Below are positions 35,205 to 43,658 of a DNA stretch of 64,000 nucleotides, piece by piece; the stretch's first letter is position 1; every line of letters starts with the position of its first letter. The DNA lies in NCBI RefSeq assembly GCF_019801965.1, contig NZ_JAHVIA010000008.1:186001-250000 (forward strand), written 5' to 3'. The stretch comes from Salipiger bermudensis. GTDB lineage: Bacteria > Pseudomonadota > Alphaproteobacteria > Rhodobacterales > Rhodobacteraceae. The notes below the pieces were generated by a model. The model was not told the origin of the DNA, did not search any database, and saw only the letters and a list, made by a program, of their open reading frames with translations. The position numbers and the translations under genes were made by a program.

Positions 35205-37052
35205 TTACTGCAGGGTGCTGAGCACGGAGTTCACCGCGGACTGATCGACGCTGATGCCGGCACGCGACTGGATGTCGACATTGAGCGCGCGGAACAGATC
35301 CTGCGAGACGCTGCTTGCCGCCTGATCGCGCAGGGCGTTGGCAAGCTGCTGCATCTGCGGGTCGTCCTTGTTGACCGGCGTCACGTCATCGAGCCGCACG
35401 ATCAGAGCCGTGCCGGTGCCGCGCAGCGCGCGGGCCTCGCCGGGAGACATCTCGAACACCGCCTCGAGCACCGCACCGGGCAGGCCCTGAACGCGCGACT
35501 CGCGGGTCAGGCCGCTTTCGGCGGTGGGCTCGAGCCCGTTCTCGCCGAAGCTTTGGTCCTCGGAGATGCGGGTGGCGATGTCCTCGGCCTGGCCCAGCAG
35601 CGCCTCGGTGGCCTGCTCCTGCTCCCAGAGCTCCTCGACACGGTCGCGCACGTCCTCGAAGGGGGCCGGGGCGGGGGCGCGCAGCTCGTCGAGCCGCAGC
35701 GCGAAGATGCCGCCATCGCCCAGCTGGTCGATGGCCGGGTAATCGCCCTCGGCCACGGCGGCAGCGGCCTCGCGGAAGGCCTGGTAGCCGGCGATGCCGG
35801 TGTCGGTGCTGGCGGTCCAGTCGATCTGGCCGAGCTCCATGTCGGTGTCCTGGGCCAGCTCTTCCAGCGTGGCGCCGCCGGCGAGCTCGTCGTCGATGGT
35901 CGAGGCCATGCCCTCGATCACCCGGCGGGCGCGGTCGAGCACCAGCGAATCCCGCAGGTCCGGCACGGCCTCTTCATAGGGGGTCTCCTGCGCCGGCAGC
36001 ACGCCGTTGACGCGGTAGAGCGCCGGGCCGAAGGAGGAGGGCGCGGGGCCCACAACGTCGCCGACCTCGGCGGAGAACACCGGCTCGGCGGCCTCGCCCA
36101 GCGTGTCCCGGGTCACGTCGCCCATGTCGGTGTCGATCAGCGCAAGGCCGCGATCCTCGACCACGGTCTCGAAATCCGCCTCGCCCGAGGAGATGCGGTC
36201 GGCGGCGGCCTGGGCCTCGGCCTCGGTGCTGAACACAAGGCGCTCGATCAGCCGGCGCTCGGGCAGGTTGAACTCCTCGGCGCGCTCCTCGTAGGCGGCG
36301 CGCAGGGCGTCTTCCTCGACCTCGACGGTGTCGACGATCATGTCGGGCGTCAGCCAGGCGAAGGTGATGACCTTGGTCTCGGGCAGGGTGAAGCGGTCGA
36401 TATTGTCGTCGTACCACGCCTGCAGCTCGTCCTCGGAGGGCACCGGCAGGCCGGTGCTGAGCGCGTCGCGCTCGAGCGTCGCCCAGGTAAAGGCGCGGCT
36501 CTCGCCGATATATTCGAGCAGCGTGTCGACATAGGCGTCGGGCAGGGTGGTGCCCGAAATCACCGCGGCGCTGAGGATCGACCGCGCGGCATCGCGGCGC
36601 AGGTTTTCCTCGAACTCGCCCTCGTTAAGCCCGGCATTCTGCAGCGCGTAGGCATAGGCGCTGCGGTCGAAGCTGCCGTCGGGGCCGTTGAAGGCCTGCA
36701 CGTTGCGCAGGTCTTCCGCGACACGCTCGTCGCCGACCGAGAGGCCGATGCGGTTGGTCTCGTCCTCGAGCGCGGCATTGGTCACCACCTGGGCCAGCAC
36801 CTGGTCGGTGAGACCAGACTGGCGCGCCTGCTCCACCGTCACCGCCTGGCCGGTCTGGGCCTGCAGGGCGCGCAGCTCGGATTGCAGCGCGCGGGCATAG
36901 TCGCTGGTCGAGATCGTGGTGTCACCGACCGAGCCGATATTGCCGACCCCGCCGGAGAAATTCACCGTGCCGAAGGCGCCGAAACCGACGAAGGAGGCGA
37001 TCAGGATCGCCCAGACGATGTACTTGGTGATGCCGCCTTTTCCGCGCGCCAT
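35205..37052 (-). CDS. ppiD: Peptidyl-prolyl cis-trans isomerase PpiD-like
   Basis: Membrane-anchored periplasmic chaperone/isomerase that helps folding of secreted proteins. 615 aa. A single N-terminal membrane helix (ITKYIVWAILIASFVGFGAF) is followed by a SurA-N-like chaperone domain, a parvulin-like rotamase domain around residues 250-370 (FSTEAEAQAAADRISSGEAD, then PSSFGPALYRVNGVLP) and a C-terminal helical region. The parvulin core looks degenerate, common in PpiD, so it may act as a chaperone only. The ribosome site GAGG is close. It precedes trpE by eight bases. Confidence 0.9.
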   Translation of the reverse strand: MARGKGGITKYIVWAILIASFVGFGAFGTVNFSGGVGNIGSVGDTTISTSDYARALQSELRALQAQTGQAVTVEQARQSGLTDQVLAQVVTNAALEDETNRIGLSVGDERVAEDLRNVQAFNGPDGSFDRSAYAYALQNAGLNEGEFEENLRRDAARSILSAAVISGTTLPDAYVDTLLEYIGESRAFTWATLERDALSTGLPVPSEDELQAWYDDNIDRFTLPETKVITFAWLTPDMIVDTVEVEEDALRAAYEERAEEFNLPERRLIERLVFSTEAEAQAAADRISSGEADFETVVEDRGLALIDTDMGDVTRDTLGEAAEPVFSAEVGDVVGPAPSSFGPALYRVNGVLPAQETPYEEAVPDLRDSLVLDRARRVIEGMASTIDDELAGGATLEELAQDTDMELGQIDWTASTDTGIAGYQAFREAAAAVAEGDYPAIDQLGDGGIFALRLDELRAPAPAPFEDVRDRVEELWEQEQATEALLGQAEDIATRISEDQSFGENGLEPTAESGLTRESRVQGLPGAVLEAVFEMSPGEARALRGTGTALIVRLDDVTPVNKDDPQMQQLANALRDQAASSVSQDLFRALNVDIQSRAGISVDQSAVNSVLSTLQ

Positions 37053-37088
37053 GACTGCCTCTTCCCCTTATGGTTCTGGCGCCCGTGT

Positions 37089-38291
37089 CTATGCCGGGCC
37101 GTCGGTCCCCGCAAGGGGCCAGTCCAGCGCGTCGAGCCGGTCGAACAGCACTGTGATGGCGTCGGCGTCGAGATTGGCGAAGGCAAAGCGGAAATGCCGG
37201 GCGCCGGCCGGGTCCTCGGGCGGCACGAACATGGTGCCGGGCAGGGCGAGGATGCCGGCCTCGTGCACCAGCTTGCGCCCCAGCACGTCGGAGGCTTCGG
37301 CAAACGGGTGCTCGACATAGGCGAAATAGGCGCCCAGCCCCTTGAGCCGCCAGCCGCGCGCCTCGAGACGCGGGAACTCTGCGGTGATGGCCTTGCGCCG
37401 GGCGAGGATCTCGTCGCGCTCGCCGGCGACCCACTGGCTCAGGTTCTCGAGCCCCCAGAGCGCCGCGATCTGTCCGAGCTGGGGCGCGCAGATCGCCACC
37501 GTGTCCTGGAATTTTTCCACCTCCTCGAGCAGCCCCGGCTCGGCGATGATCGCGCCGACGCGGTGGCCCGTGAGGCGGTAGGCCTTGGAGAAGCTGTAGA
37601 GCTGGATCAGCGTGTCCTGGTGGCCAGGTTGGCTCAGCAGGTCATGCGGCGCGCCGGAGCGGCTGTCGAAATCCTTGTAGGTCTCGTCGACGATGAGCTT
37701 GATGCCCTGCGCGCGGGCGAGATCGTAGAGCGCCCGCAGGGTCTCGGCCGGGTATTCGACGCCGCCGGGATTGTTGGGCGAGACCAGCACGATGGCGCGG
37801 GTGCGATCGGTGAGCAGGGCGCGGGCGGTCTCAGCATCAGGCAGCAGGTCGTCGCCGGTGGGCAGCGGCACGGTCCGGACACCCTGCATGTCGAGCCACA
37901 TCTTGTGATTGAAGTACCACGGTGTCGGCAGCAGCACCTCGTCGCCCTCGCCGGCGATGGCGGCCATGGTGGCGGCGAAGGCCTGGTTGCAGCCTGCGGT
38001 GATCGCGACCCGGTCGGCGCCGACCTCGGCGCCGTAATGCGCGCTCCAGTCGCGCGCCAGCGCCTCGCGCAGCGCCGGCAGGCCGAGCACGGGCCCGTAG
38101 AGATGGGTCTCGGGCTCCTCCATCGCCTCGGCCATGGCGCGGCGCAGGGCGGCGGGCGGCGGATCCACCGGCGCGGCCTGGCTTACGTTGATCAGCGGAC
38201 GGTCGGCGGGAAAGGACACGCCCTCGATCCAGCGCTTGGCCTCGGGGACCGGCGGCGTGAAGGTGGACTGGGTGCGGCTGAGATGGGTCAT
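37089..38291 (-). CDS. PLP-dependent aminotransferase, class I/II
   Basis: 400 aa fold-type I aminotransferase. Motifs: VSQAAPVDPPPAALRRAMAE, ETHLYGPVLGLPALREALA, the SPNNPGGVEYPAETLRALYD loop, the Asp of VDETYKDF, and the PLP Lys in LYSFSKAYRLTGHRVG. The substrate is not evident; it resembles aspartate/alanine-type enzymes. The start at 38291 (MTHLSRTQSTF) is preferred over 38321, which adds ten unconserved residues. It lies upstream of ppiD on the same strand, 36 bases away, and may share its transcript. Confidence 0.9.
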   Translation of the reverse strand: MTHLSRTQSTFTPPVPEAKRWIEGVSFPADRPLINVSQAAPVDPPPAALRRAMAEAMEEPETHLYGPVLGLPALREALARDWSAHYGAEVGADRVAITAGCNQAFAATMAAIAGEGDEVLLPTPWYFNHKMWLDMQGVRTVPLPTGDDLLPDAETARALLTDRTRAIVLVSPNNPGGVEYPAETLRALYDLARAQGIKLIVDETYKDFDSRSGAPHDLLSQPGHQDTLIQLYSFSKAYRLTGHRVGAIIAEPGLLEEVEKFQDTVAICAPQLGQIAALWGLENLSQWVAGERDEILARRKAITAEFPRLEARGWRLKGLGAYFAYVEHPFAEASDVLGRKLVHEAGILALPGTMFVPPEDPAGARHFRFAFANLDADAITVLFDRLDALDWPLAGTDGPA

Positions 38292-38385
38292 TTGGTCGGA
38301 TCCGGCGTGATTTCGGCGCACGCTATCAGGCCGGTCGGAGGGGGGAAAGGCCCGCCGTGGCGGAGCTTTCGGTCGGGCCTTTTCC

Positions 38386-38808
38386 TCAGGCGTCGGCGGT
38401 GTCGAAGGACGCGCGCGCGGCGCGGATGCGGGCGTGGTTGCGGTCGGCCCAGTCGGTCAGGATGGCGATCGGCTCCAGCGCCGACTGGCCGAGCTCGGTC
38501 AGCGCGTATTCCACCGAGGGCGGCTTGGTCGGGAAGACCTGCCGCGAGATCAGCCCGTCGCGCTCGAGCTGGCGCAGGCTCTGGGTCAGCATGCGCTTGG
38601 AGATGTCGCCCACCTGCCGCTGCAGCGCCGAGAAGCGCTTGGGCCCGGTGGTGAGCGCGATGAGCAGCAGAAGCGTCCATTTCTGGCCGACCCGGTCGAG
38701 CACGTCGCGCACCGGGCAGACTCCGGGATCGTCCGGCGCGCCGTCGAACCCGGCAAGCTGGCGCAGGATCTCGATGCCGTCGGGGTTACCTCGATGTTCC
38801 CTAGTCAT
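38386..38808 (-). CDS. HxlR/MarR-type regulator, QorR-like
   Basis: 140 aa winged-helix regulator of the HxlR family ([60 protein letters not shown]). The single Cys31 sits just before the first helix, where quinone- or electrophile-sensing HxlR proteins (for example YodB and HypR) have their redox Cys. It is divergent from a QorB-like quinone reductase gene, the same pairing as ytfH/ytfG (qorR/qorB) in E. coli. Two GGTCT/AGACC-type repeats lie in the 92-base gap. Confidence 0.88.
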   Translation of the reverse strand: MTREHRGNPDGIEILRQLAGFDGAPDDPGVCPVRDVLDRVGQKWTLLLLIALTTGPKRFSALQRQVGDISKRMLTQSLRQLERDGLISRQVFPTKPPSVEYALTELGQSALEPIAILTDWADRNHARIRAARASFDTADA

Positions 38809-38841
38809 GAAAATGTGCCTCCTTCACAGGCATCGATATGA

Positions 38842-38876
38842 GGTCTACATAAGAGACCATATCACGGTTATAGACC
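38842..38876. promoter_or_regulatory. Paired operator-like repeats between qorR and qorB
   Basis: GGTCT (38842-38846) and AGACC (38854-38858) form an inverted repeat with a seven-base spacer. GGTTATAGACC (38866-38876) repeats the AGACC half with a shortened partner. They sit in the centre of the divergent promoter region and are likely HxlR binding sites. Confidence 0.5.
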
Positions 38877-38900
38877 GAATACCAAGGAAAGGATCTCCCC

Positions 38901-39770
<870 letters not shown>

Positions 39771-39779
39771 GCACGAAAA

Positions 39780-39816
39780 CGCCCCGCGCCTTGATCGGGC
39801 GCGGGGCGAAATTTTT
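39780..39816. terminator. Bidirectional terminator, qorB / gpt
   Basis: Eleven-base arms CGCCCCGCGCC (39780-39790) and GGCGCGGGGCG (39798-39808) around TTGATCG, followed by AAATTTTT. An A run precedes the stem, so it also suits the convergent gpt transcript. Confidence 0.85.
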
Positions 39817-39835
39817 CATACGAAAAAATTGGTGC

Positions 39836-40360
39836 TCAGTCGGAGTCGCCGCGATAGGGCTTCACGTATTGCAGCGCCATGTCCCACGGGAAGAAAATCC
39901 AGGTGTCCTGACTGACTTCCGTGATGTAGCTGTCGACCATCGGCTTGCCCATCGGCTTGGCATAGACCGTCGCCACATGCGCCTTGGGATAGAGGCTGCG
40001 GACCAGCTCGAGCGTCTTGCCGCTGTCGACCAGGTCGTCGATGATCAGGATGCCGTCGCCATCGCCCACCAGCGCTGCGTCGGGCGATTTCAGCACCTGC
40101 GCCTCGCGCCGCTGATCGGCCTTGCCGCCGCCCGAGTGGTAGCTCTTGACGCTGATCGTATCGACGGTGCGGATGTCGAGCTCGCGGGCGATGATCATGG
40201 CCGGGGCCATGCCGCCCCGGGTGATCGCCACCACCGCCTTCCAGCCGCCCTCCGCCGGGCCGTGGCCCTGGAGCCGCCAGGCCAGTGCCCGCGCGTCGCG
40301 GTGCAGCTGGTCCCAGCTGACGTGGAAGCCCTTTTCATGCGGCAGAAGGTCGTTGGTCAT
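39836..40360 (-). CDS. gpt: Xanthine-guanine phosphoribosyltransferase
   Basis: Purine salvage: makes XMP and GMP from xanthine and guanine with PRPP. 174 aa. The PRPP-binding motif is [14 protein letters not shown] near residues 100-113; [20 protein letters not shown] and [20 protein letters not shown] are Gpt motifs. It lies 12 bases after fabI on the same strand. With the NCS2 permease at 19759 it would complete uptake and use of xanthine. Confidence 0.95.
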   Translation of the reverse strand: MTNDLLPHEKGFHVSWDQLHRDARALAWRLQGHGPAEGGWKAVVAITRGGMAPAMIIARELDIRTVDTISVKSYHSGGGKADQRREAQVLKSPDAALVGDGDGILIIDDLVDSGKTLELVRSLYPKAHVATVYAKPMGKPMVDSYITEVSQDTWIFFPWDMALQYVKPYRGDSD

Positions 40361-40372
40361 GCGAGCTCCTCC

Positions 40373-41179
40373 TCAGCCCTTGGTGATGTCCGGCGCGTCG
40401 GGCGCCTTCATGCCGACGATGTGATAGCCCGCATCGACGTGATGGGTCTCGCCGGTGACGCCGGCGCCGAGATCCGACAGCAGGTAGAGCGCCGAGCCGC
40501 CGACATCGTCGATGGTCACGTTGCGGCGCAGCGGCGAGTTGTACTCGTTCCACTTCATGATGTAGCGGAAATCGCCGATGCCTGAGGCGGCCAGCGTCTT
40601 GATCGGGCCGGCGGAGATCGCGTTGACGCGGATGCCGTCGCGGCCGAGATCCTCGGCGAGGTAGCGCACCGAGGCCTCGAGCGCCGCCTTGGCCACGCCC
40701 ATGACGTTGTAATGGGGCATGATGCGCTCGGCACCGTAATAGGTCAGGGTCAGGGCCGAGCCGCCATTGGTCATCATCTTCTCGGCCCGCTGCATGACGG
40801 CGGTGAACGAATAGACCGAGATGTCCATCGTCAGCTTGAAGTTGTCGCGGCTGGTATCGACATAGCGGCCGCGCAGCTCGTTCTTGTCCGAGAAGCCGAT
40901 GGCGTGGACGATGAAGTCGAGGCTGTCCCAGCGCTCCTTCAGCCCGTCGAAGAGCCCGTCGATCGAGGCCTCGTCGCCGACATCGCAGGGCAGGACGATA
41001 TCGCTGCCGAGCTGAGCCGCCAGCGGATCGACGCGCTTCTTCAGGGCGTCGCCCTGGTAGGAGAAGGCGAGCTCGGCGCCGGCGTCCCGAAGTGCCTTGG
41101 CGATGCCCCAGGCGATTGATTTGTCGTTGGCGAGGCCCATGATCAGGCCGCGCTTGCCCGCCATCAGAGTGTTTGACAT
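40373..41179 (-). CDS. fabI: Enoyl-[acyl-carrier-protein] reductase (NADH)
   Basis: Last step of each fatty-acid elongation round. 268 aa. The FabI-type divergent SDR N-terminus is GLIMGLANDKSIAWGIAKAL. The active-site motif has Tyr and Lys spaced as Y-x6-K (LTYYGAERIMPHYNVMGVAK). The C-terminus has SPLRRNVTIDDVGGSALYLL. It is upstream of gpt and divergent from pdxH. A paired inverted repeat lies in the shared promoter region. Confidence 0.97.
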   Translation of the reverse strand: MSNTLMAGKRGLIMGLANDKSIAWGIAKALRDAGAELAFSYQGDALKKRVDPLAAQLGSDIVLPCDVGDEASIDGLFDGLKERWDSLDFIVHAIGFSDKNELRGRYVDTSRDNFKLTMDISVYSFTAVMQRAEKMMTNGGSALTLTYYGAERIMPHYNVMGVAKAALEASVRYLAEDLGRDGIRVNAISAGPIKTLAASGIGDFRYIMKWNEYNSPLRRNVTIDDVGGSALYLLSDLGAGVTGETHHVDAGYHIVGMKAPDAPDITKG

Positions 41180-41210
41180 TTCCTATCTCCGCCCGGCATT
41201 TCTGTGTCCG

Positions 41211-41249
41211 AAACCCTTTAGGGCAAGCCCGGAACGGCTTCAAGGGTTT
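41211..41249. promoter_or_regulatory. Inverted repeat in the fabI-pdxH promoter region
   Basis: AAACCCTT (41211-41218) and AAGGGTTT (41242-41249), centres 31 bases apart (three helix turns), with a nested GGGCAAGCCC (41221-41230). The arms sit 32 and 32 bases from the two start codons. They could be bound by one dimer across a loop or form a stem. Confidence 0.45.
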
Positions 41250-41280
41250 GCGCTGTCATCGCAGGTGAAGGAGAACCGAT

Positions 41281-41886
41281 ATGTCCGACCGCACAGGGAT
41301 CTTCGCGGGGGACGACCCGTTCGCGATCGCCCGCAGCTGGCTCGCCGAGGCCGAGAAGACCGAGATCAACGATCCCAACGCCATCGCGCTGGCCACGGTG
41401 GACCCCGACGGGCTGCCCAATGTGCGCATGGTGCTGCTCAAGGAGATCGAGGCCGACGCCTTCGTGTTCTATACCAATTATGGTAGTGCCAAGGGCCGGG
41501 AACTCGCGGAAAGCGGCAAGGCTTCCTTCGTGATGCATTGGAAATCGTTGCGCCGGCAGGTCCGGGTGCGCGGGCTCGTGAGCCGTGAGGACGGGGCGAA
41601 AGCCGACGAGTACTACAACAGCCGCTCGCTCAAATCGCGCCTCGGGGCCTGGGCCTCGCAACAGTCGCAGCCGCTGGCGTCGCGGGCCGCGCTGATGGCC
41701 GAAGTGGCGAAAATCACTGCGACACACGGACCTATGCCGAAACGCCCGCCATTCTGGGGCGGATTCCGGATCGCCCCATTGGAGATCGAACTCTGGGCCG
41801 ATGGCGCCTTCCGGTTGCATGATCGTTTCGTGTGGCGTCGGCGGTCGATTGCCGATCCGTGGGACGTCGAACGTCTCAATCCGTGA
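41281..41886 (+). CDS. pdxH: Pyridoxamine 5'-phosphate oxidase
   Basis: FMN enzyme that oxidises PNP and PMP to PLP. 201 aa. Motifs: [60 protein letters not shown], and the C-terminal [20 protein letters not shown] with RFVWRRRS. A strong AAGGAG lies before the start. It is divergent from fabI. PLP made here serves enzymes such as GlgP and the aminotransferase, but that link is only metabolic. Confidence 0.97.
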   Translation: MSDRTGIFAGDDPFAIARSWLAEAEKTEINDPNAIALATVDPDGLPNVRMVLLKEIEADAFVFYTNYGSAKGRELAESGKASFVMHWKSLRRQVRVRGLVSREDGAKADEYYNSRSLKSRLGAWASQQSQPLASRAALMAEVAKITATHGPMPKRPPFWGGFRIAPLEIELWADGAFRLHDRFVWRRRSIADPWDVERLNP

Positions 41887-41903
41887 ATTTCGCGTCACGT
41901 GAA

Positions 41904-41934
41904 CTGCACAGCTTTGCAAATATAAGTTGTGCAG
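41904..41934 (+). promoter_or_regulatory. Hairpin in the cold-shock gene leader
   Basis: CTGCACA (41904-41910) and TGTGCAG (41928-41934), seven-base arms with an AT-rich 17-base loop containing TATAAG. It lies 59 bases before the cold-shock start and could be a thermosensitive leader structure, the terminator of pdxH, or an operator. Confidence 0.35.
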
Positions 41935-41982
41935 GCTTGCAATTGCTGCCCCGTATGTCGCAAGAGGGAACTGGGGATACGC

Positions 41983-42018
41983 ATGACGACCAATGGAAAC
42001 ACAGTTGACACAGCATGA
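41983..42018 (+). CDS. Possible 11-codon upstream ORF overlapping the cold-shock gene start
   Basis: ATG at 41983, stop TGA at 42016-42018; reads MTTNGNTVDTA. A GGGGAT lies eight bases before it, better placed than any ribosome site for the ATG at 41993. It overlaps the start of the cold-shock gene in another frame. It may be a regulatory uORF or may simply be chance. Confidence 0.3.
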   Translation: MTTNGNTVDTA

Positions 42019-42541
42019 CGAAGAGACGTTTGGCGTTCTCGGAAAGGTAAAGTGGTTCGATCCCGTAAAGGGATTTGGCTTTGTAATCGCCGATGAAGGC
42101 GGGCCCGACATCCTGCTTCATGCAAACGTCCTCCGGAATTTCGGCCAGAGTTCTGTGGCCGACGGGGCGCGAATCGAAGTGGCAGCGCAGCGCACGGATC
42201 GGGGCATTCAGGCCACCGAAGTGCGCAGGATCGAACCGCCCGAGGCACCGGCAGGTGCCCCGCTGGCAGATTTCGAGGATGTCGATCCCGAGGTGATGCG
42301 TGCCGCTCCGCTCGAGCCGGCGCGGGTGAAATGGTTCGACAAGGCAAAAGGCTTCGGCTTCGCCAACGTGTTCGGTCGCTCGGACGATGTGTTCATTCAC
42401 ATCGAAGTGTTGCGCCGGTCCGGCCTGGCCGACCTGCAGCCCGGGGAAGCGCTTGCAATCCGTGTGATTAATGGCAAGCGTGGCCAGATGGCCACCGAGG
42501 TAAATGCATGGGAAGCCGCACTTACTCTTTCCTCACACTGA
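41993..42541 (+). CDS. Two-domain cold-shock protein
   Basis: 182 aa with two cold-shock domains, a form typical of alphaproteobacteria. Domain 1 (about 13-80) has GKVKWFDPVKGFGFVIADEG (RNP1) and DILLHANVL (RNP2). Domain 2 (about 108-177) has RVKWFDKAKGFGFANVFG and DVFIHIEVL. An acidic, Pro-rich linker joins them. It binds single-stranded nucleic acid, most likely as an RNA chaperone. The start at 41993 is the only in-frame ATG and lacks a good ribosome site. Its 3' end overlaps the DUF192 gene by 34 bases. Confidence 0.93.
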   Translation: METQLTQHDEETFGVLGKVKWFDPVKGFGFVIADEGGPDILLHANVLRNFGQSSVADGARIEVAAQRTDRGIQATEVRRIEPPEAPAGAPLADFEDVDPEVMRAAPLEPARVKWFDKAKGFGFANVFGRSDDVFIHIEVLRRSGLADLQPGEALAIRVINGKRGQMATEVNAWEAALTLSSH

Positions 42542-42984
42542 TCTTTGCCGCCCTTCTGAGCGGCCCGCTCTCCGCCCAGTCCTGCCGCGACGATGCCATC
42601 TGGCTGCGTGGCGACTGGGGGAGCGTGCGGTTGCGCGTCGAGGTTGCCGACGATGCCGAGGAGCGCGCCCAGGGGCTGATGTTCGTCGAGCAGATGCCGC
42701 CGGGCGCGGGGATGCTGTTCGTCTACGAGACGGAGCGCCCGACCGCGTTCTGGATGAAGAACACGCTCATTCCGCTCGACATGATCTTTGCCGATGCACA
42801 GGGCCGGGTGGTCAAGGTGCACCAGATGGCCATCCCTCATGACGAGACGCCGATCCCGAGCGGCGGCCCGGTGCAATACGTGCTCGAGATCAACGGCGGC
42901 ATGGCGGCCCAGCTCGGCATCGCCGAGGGCACCGAGATGATGCATCCGGCGATCAGCGGCGATCCCGTCTGGCCCTGCGAGTAG
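42508..42984 (+). CDS. Secreted DUF192 family protein
   Basis: 158 aa with an N-terminal signal peptide (SFLTLIFAALLSGPLSAQ, cleavage near residue 23). The DUF192 core is WGSVRLRVEVADDAEERAQG, LMFVEQMPPGAGMLFVYE, and the AFWMKNTLIPLDMIFAD motif. The role is unknown; it is probably periplasmic. The first 34 bases lie inside the cold-shock gene in another frame, so the pair is tightly linked and probably co-expressed. Confidence 0.9.
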   Translation: MGSRTYSFLTLIFAALLSGPLSAQSCRDDAIWLRGDWGSVRLRVEVADDAEERAQGLMFVEQMPPGAGMLFVYETERPTAFWMKNTLIPLDMIFADAQGRVVKVHQMAIPHDETPIPSGGPVQYVLEINGGMAAQLGIAEGTEMMHPAISGDPVWPCE

Positions 42985-43042
42985 CGCGGCCCGGCGAATT
43001 CACTCTTTTCAATCTTCGGGCTTCGCTTTATGCGGAGCCTGT

Positions 43043-43119
43043 CGGGGCGTAGCGCAGCCTGGTAGCGCGTCTGTTTTGGGTACAGAAGGTCGTGAGTTCG
43101 AATCTCGCCGCCCCGACCA
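43043..43119 (+). tRNA. tRNA-Pro (anticodon TGG)
   Basis: A 77-base cloverleaf. Acceptor arms CGGGGCG (43043-43049) and CGCCCCG (43109-43115) are followed by A and an encoded CCA. The anticodon loop TTTGGGT (43075-43081) gives TGG at 43077-43079, and the T-arm GAGTTCGAATCTC is normal. It reads CCN proline codons. Confidence 0.97.
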
Positions 43120-43306
43120 CTCTCCTCACATGCTGAACAGTTCGACGTGATTCCGGTCGCTTGGCTGGGCAATCGCGATCTCTTGATCGTCGATCCCGGC
43201 CGCTGCCCGGTTTTTCGGCGATTGTTTCCGCATGACGCGTGAAACACCGCTGTTGCAGGAATGTCATGGATTTCCGGGAGATATGCTCAGGGCAGTTCTC
43301 AACAGC

Positions 43307-43315
43307 TGTGGATAA
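43307..43315. promoter_or_regulatory. DnaA box
   Basis: TGTGGATAA, the exact complement of the strong box TTATCCACA. A single copy about 340 bases before nrdJ. E. coli nrdAB is also DnaA-controlled, so it may time dNTP supply, but one box can occur by chance. Confidence 0.4.
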
Positions 43316-43428
43316 GTCGCCGGTCAGGCGAAGATTTTCCTTATTCGGCGGCTCAAGGCCGATTTTCCCTTGGGTGTGGACGACTCTGGAACAACCCATA
43401 CCCCTTGTAGGGGGCTCGGCGCACAACG

Positions 43429-43442
43429 CAAAATATATGGGA
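43429..43442. promoter_or_regulatory. Weak NrdR-like box
   Basis: CAAAATATATGGGA matches the NrdR consensus CACWATATATWGTG at 10 of 14. It is 82 bases from the stronger box; paired NrdR boxes are usually closer, so this one is doubtful. Confidence 0.35.
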
Positions 43443-43510
43443 CGGCCCCGAAAAAACCCGTTGACCCATTCCGGTCTCTTGCGTCAGTTTGTGGGGGCCG
43501 GACGTGAGAT

Positions 43511-43524
43511 CACAACATATAGTG
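43511..43524. promoter_or_regulatory. NrdR box upstream of nrdJ
   Basis: CACAACATATAGTG matches the NrdR consensus CACWATATATWGTG at 13 of 14 positions. It lies 135 bases before the nrdJ start. NrdR represses ribonucleotide reductase genes when dATP/ATP binding signals sufficiency. Confidence 0.7.
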
Positions 43525-43658
43525 GTTCCCGGCGGGGACAGACCGAGCCAGCAGTTTGACAGAATGGCCCGACAGGGGCGGATTTGCATCCGTCGCTGCC
43601 CGGAGACGCTGTGTCTGCTGCTCGGCAGGAGATTTGGGCAGCTGAGGGCAGAACAGCG

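Larger units (their letters stand above)
43120..43658. other. Long region between tRNA-Pro and nrdJ
   Basis: 539 bases without a convincing gene. It holds a possible tRNA terminator (GGGCA at 43167-43171 and TGCCC at 43204-43208, with an inner GATC hairpin, then TTTTT at 43211-43215), a DnaA box, two NrdR-like sites and the nrdJ ribosome site. I looked for a cobalamin riboswitch and did not recognise its conserved core. Confidence 0.6.

Noticed and set aside
35553-38654. Plus-strand open frame of about 1030 codons opposite ppiD and the aminotransferase
   Set aside because: Crosses gene boundaries of the real minus-strand genes; composition is that of a GC-skew artefact.
43120-43658. Cobalamin riboswitch before nrdJ
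   Set aside because: I could not find the conserved B12-box core by eye; a covariance search would settle it.
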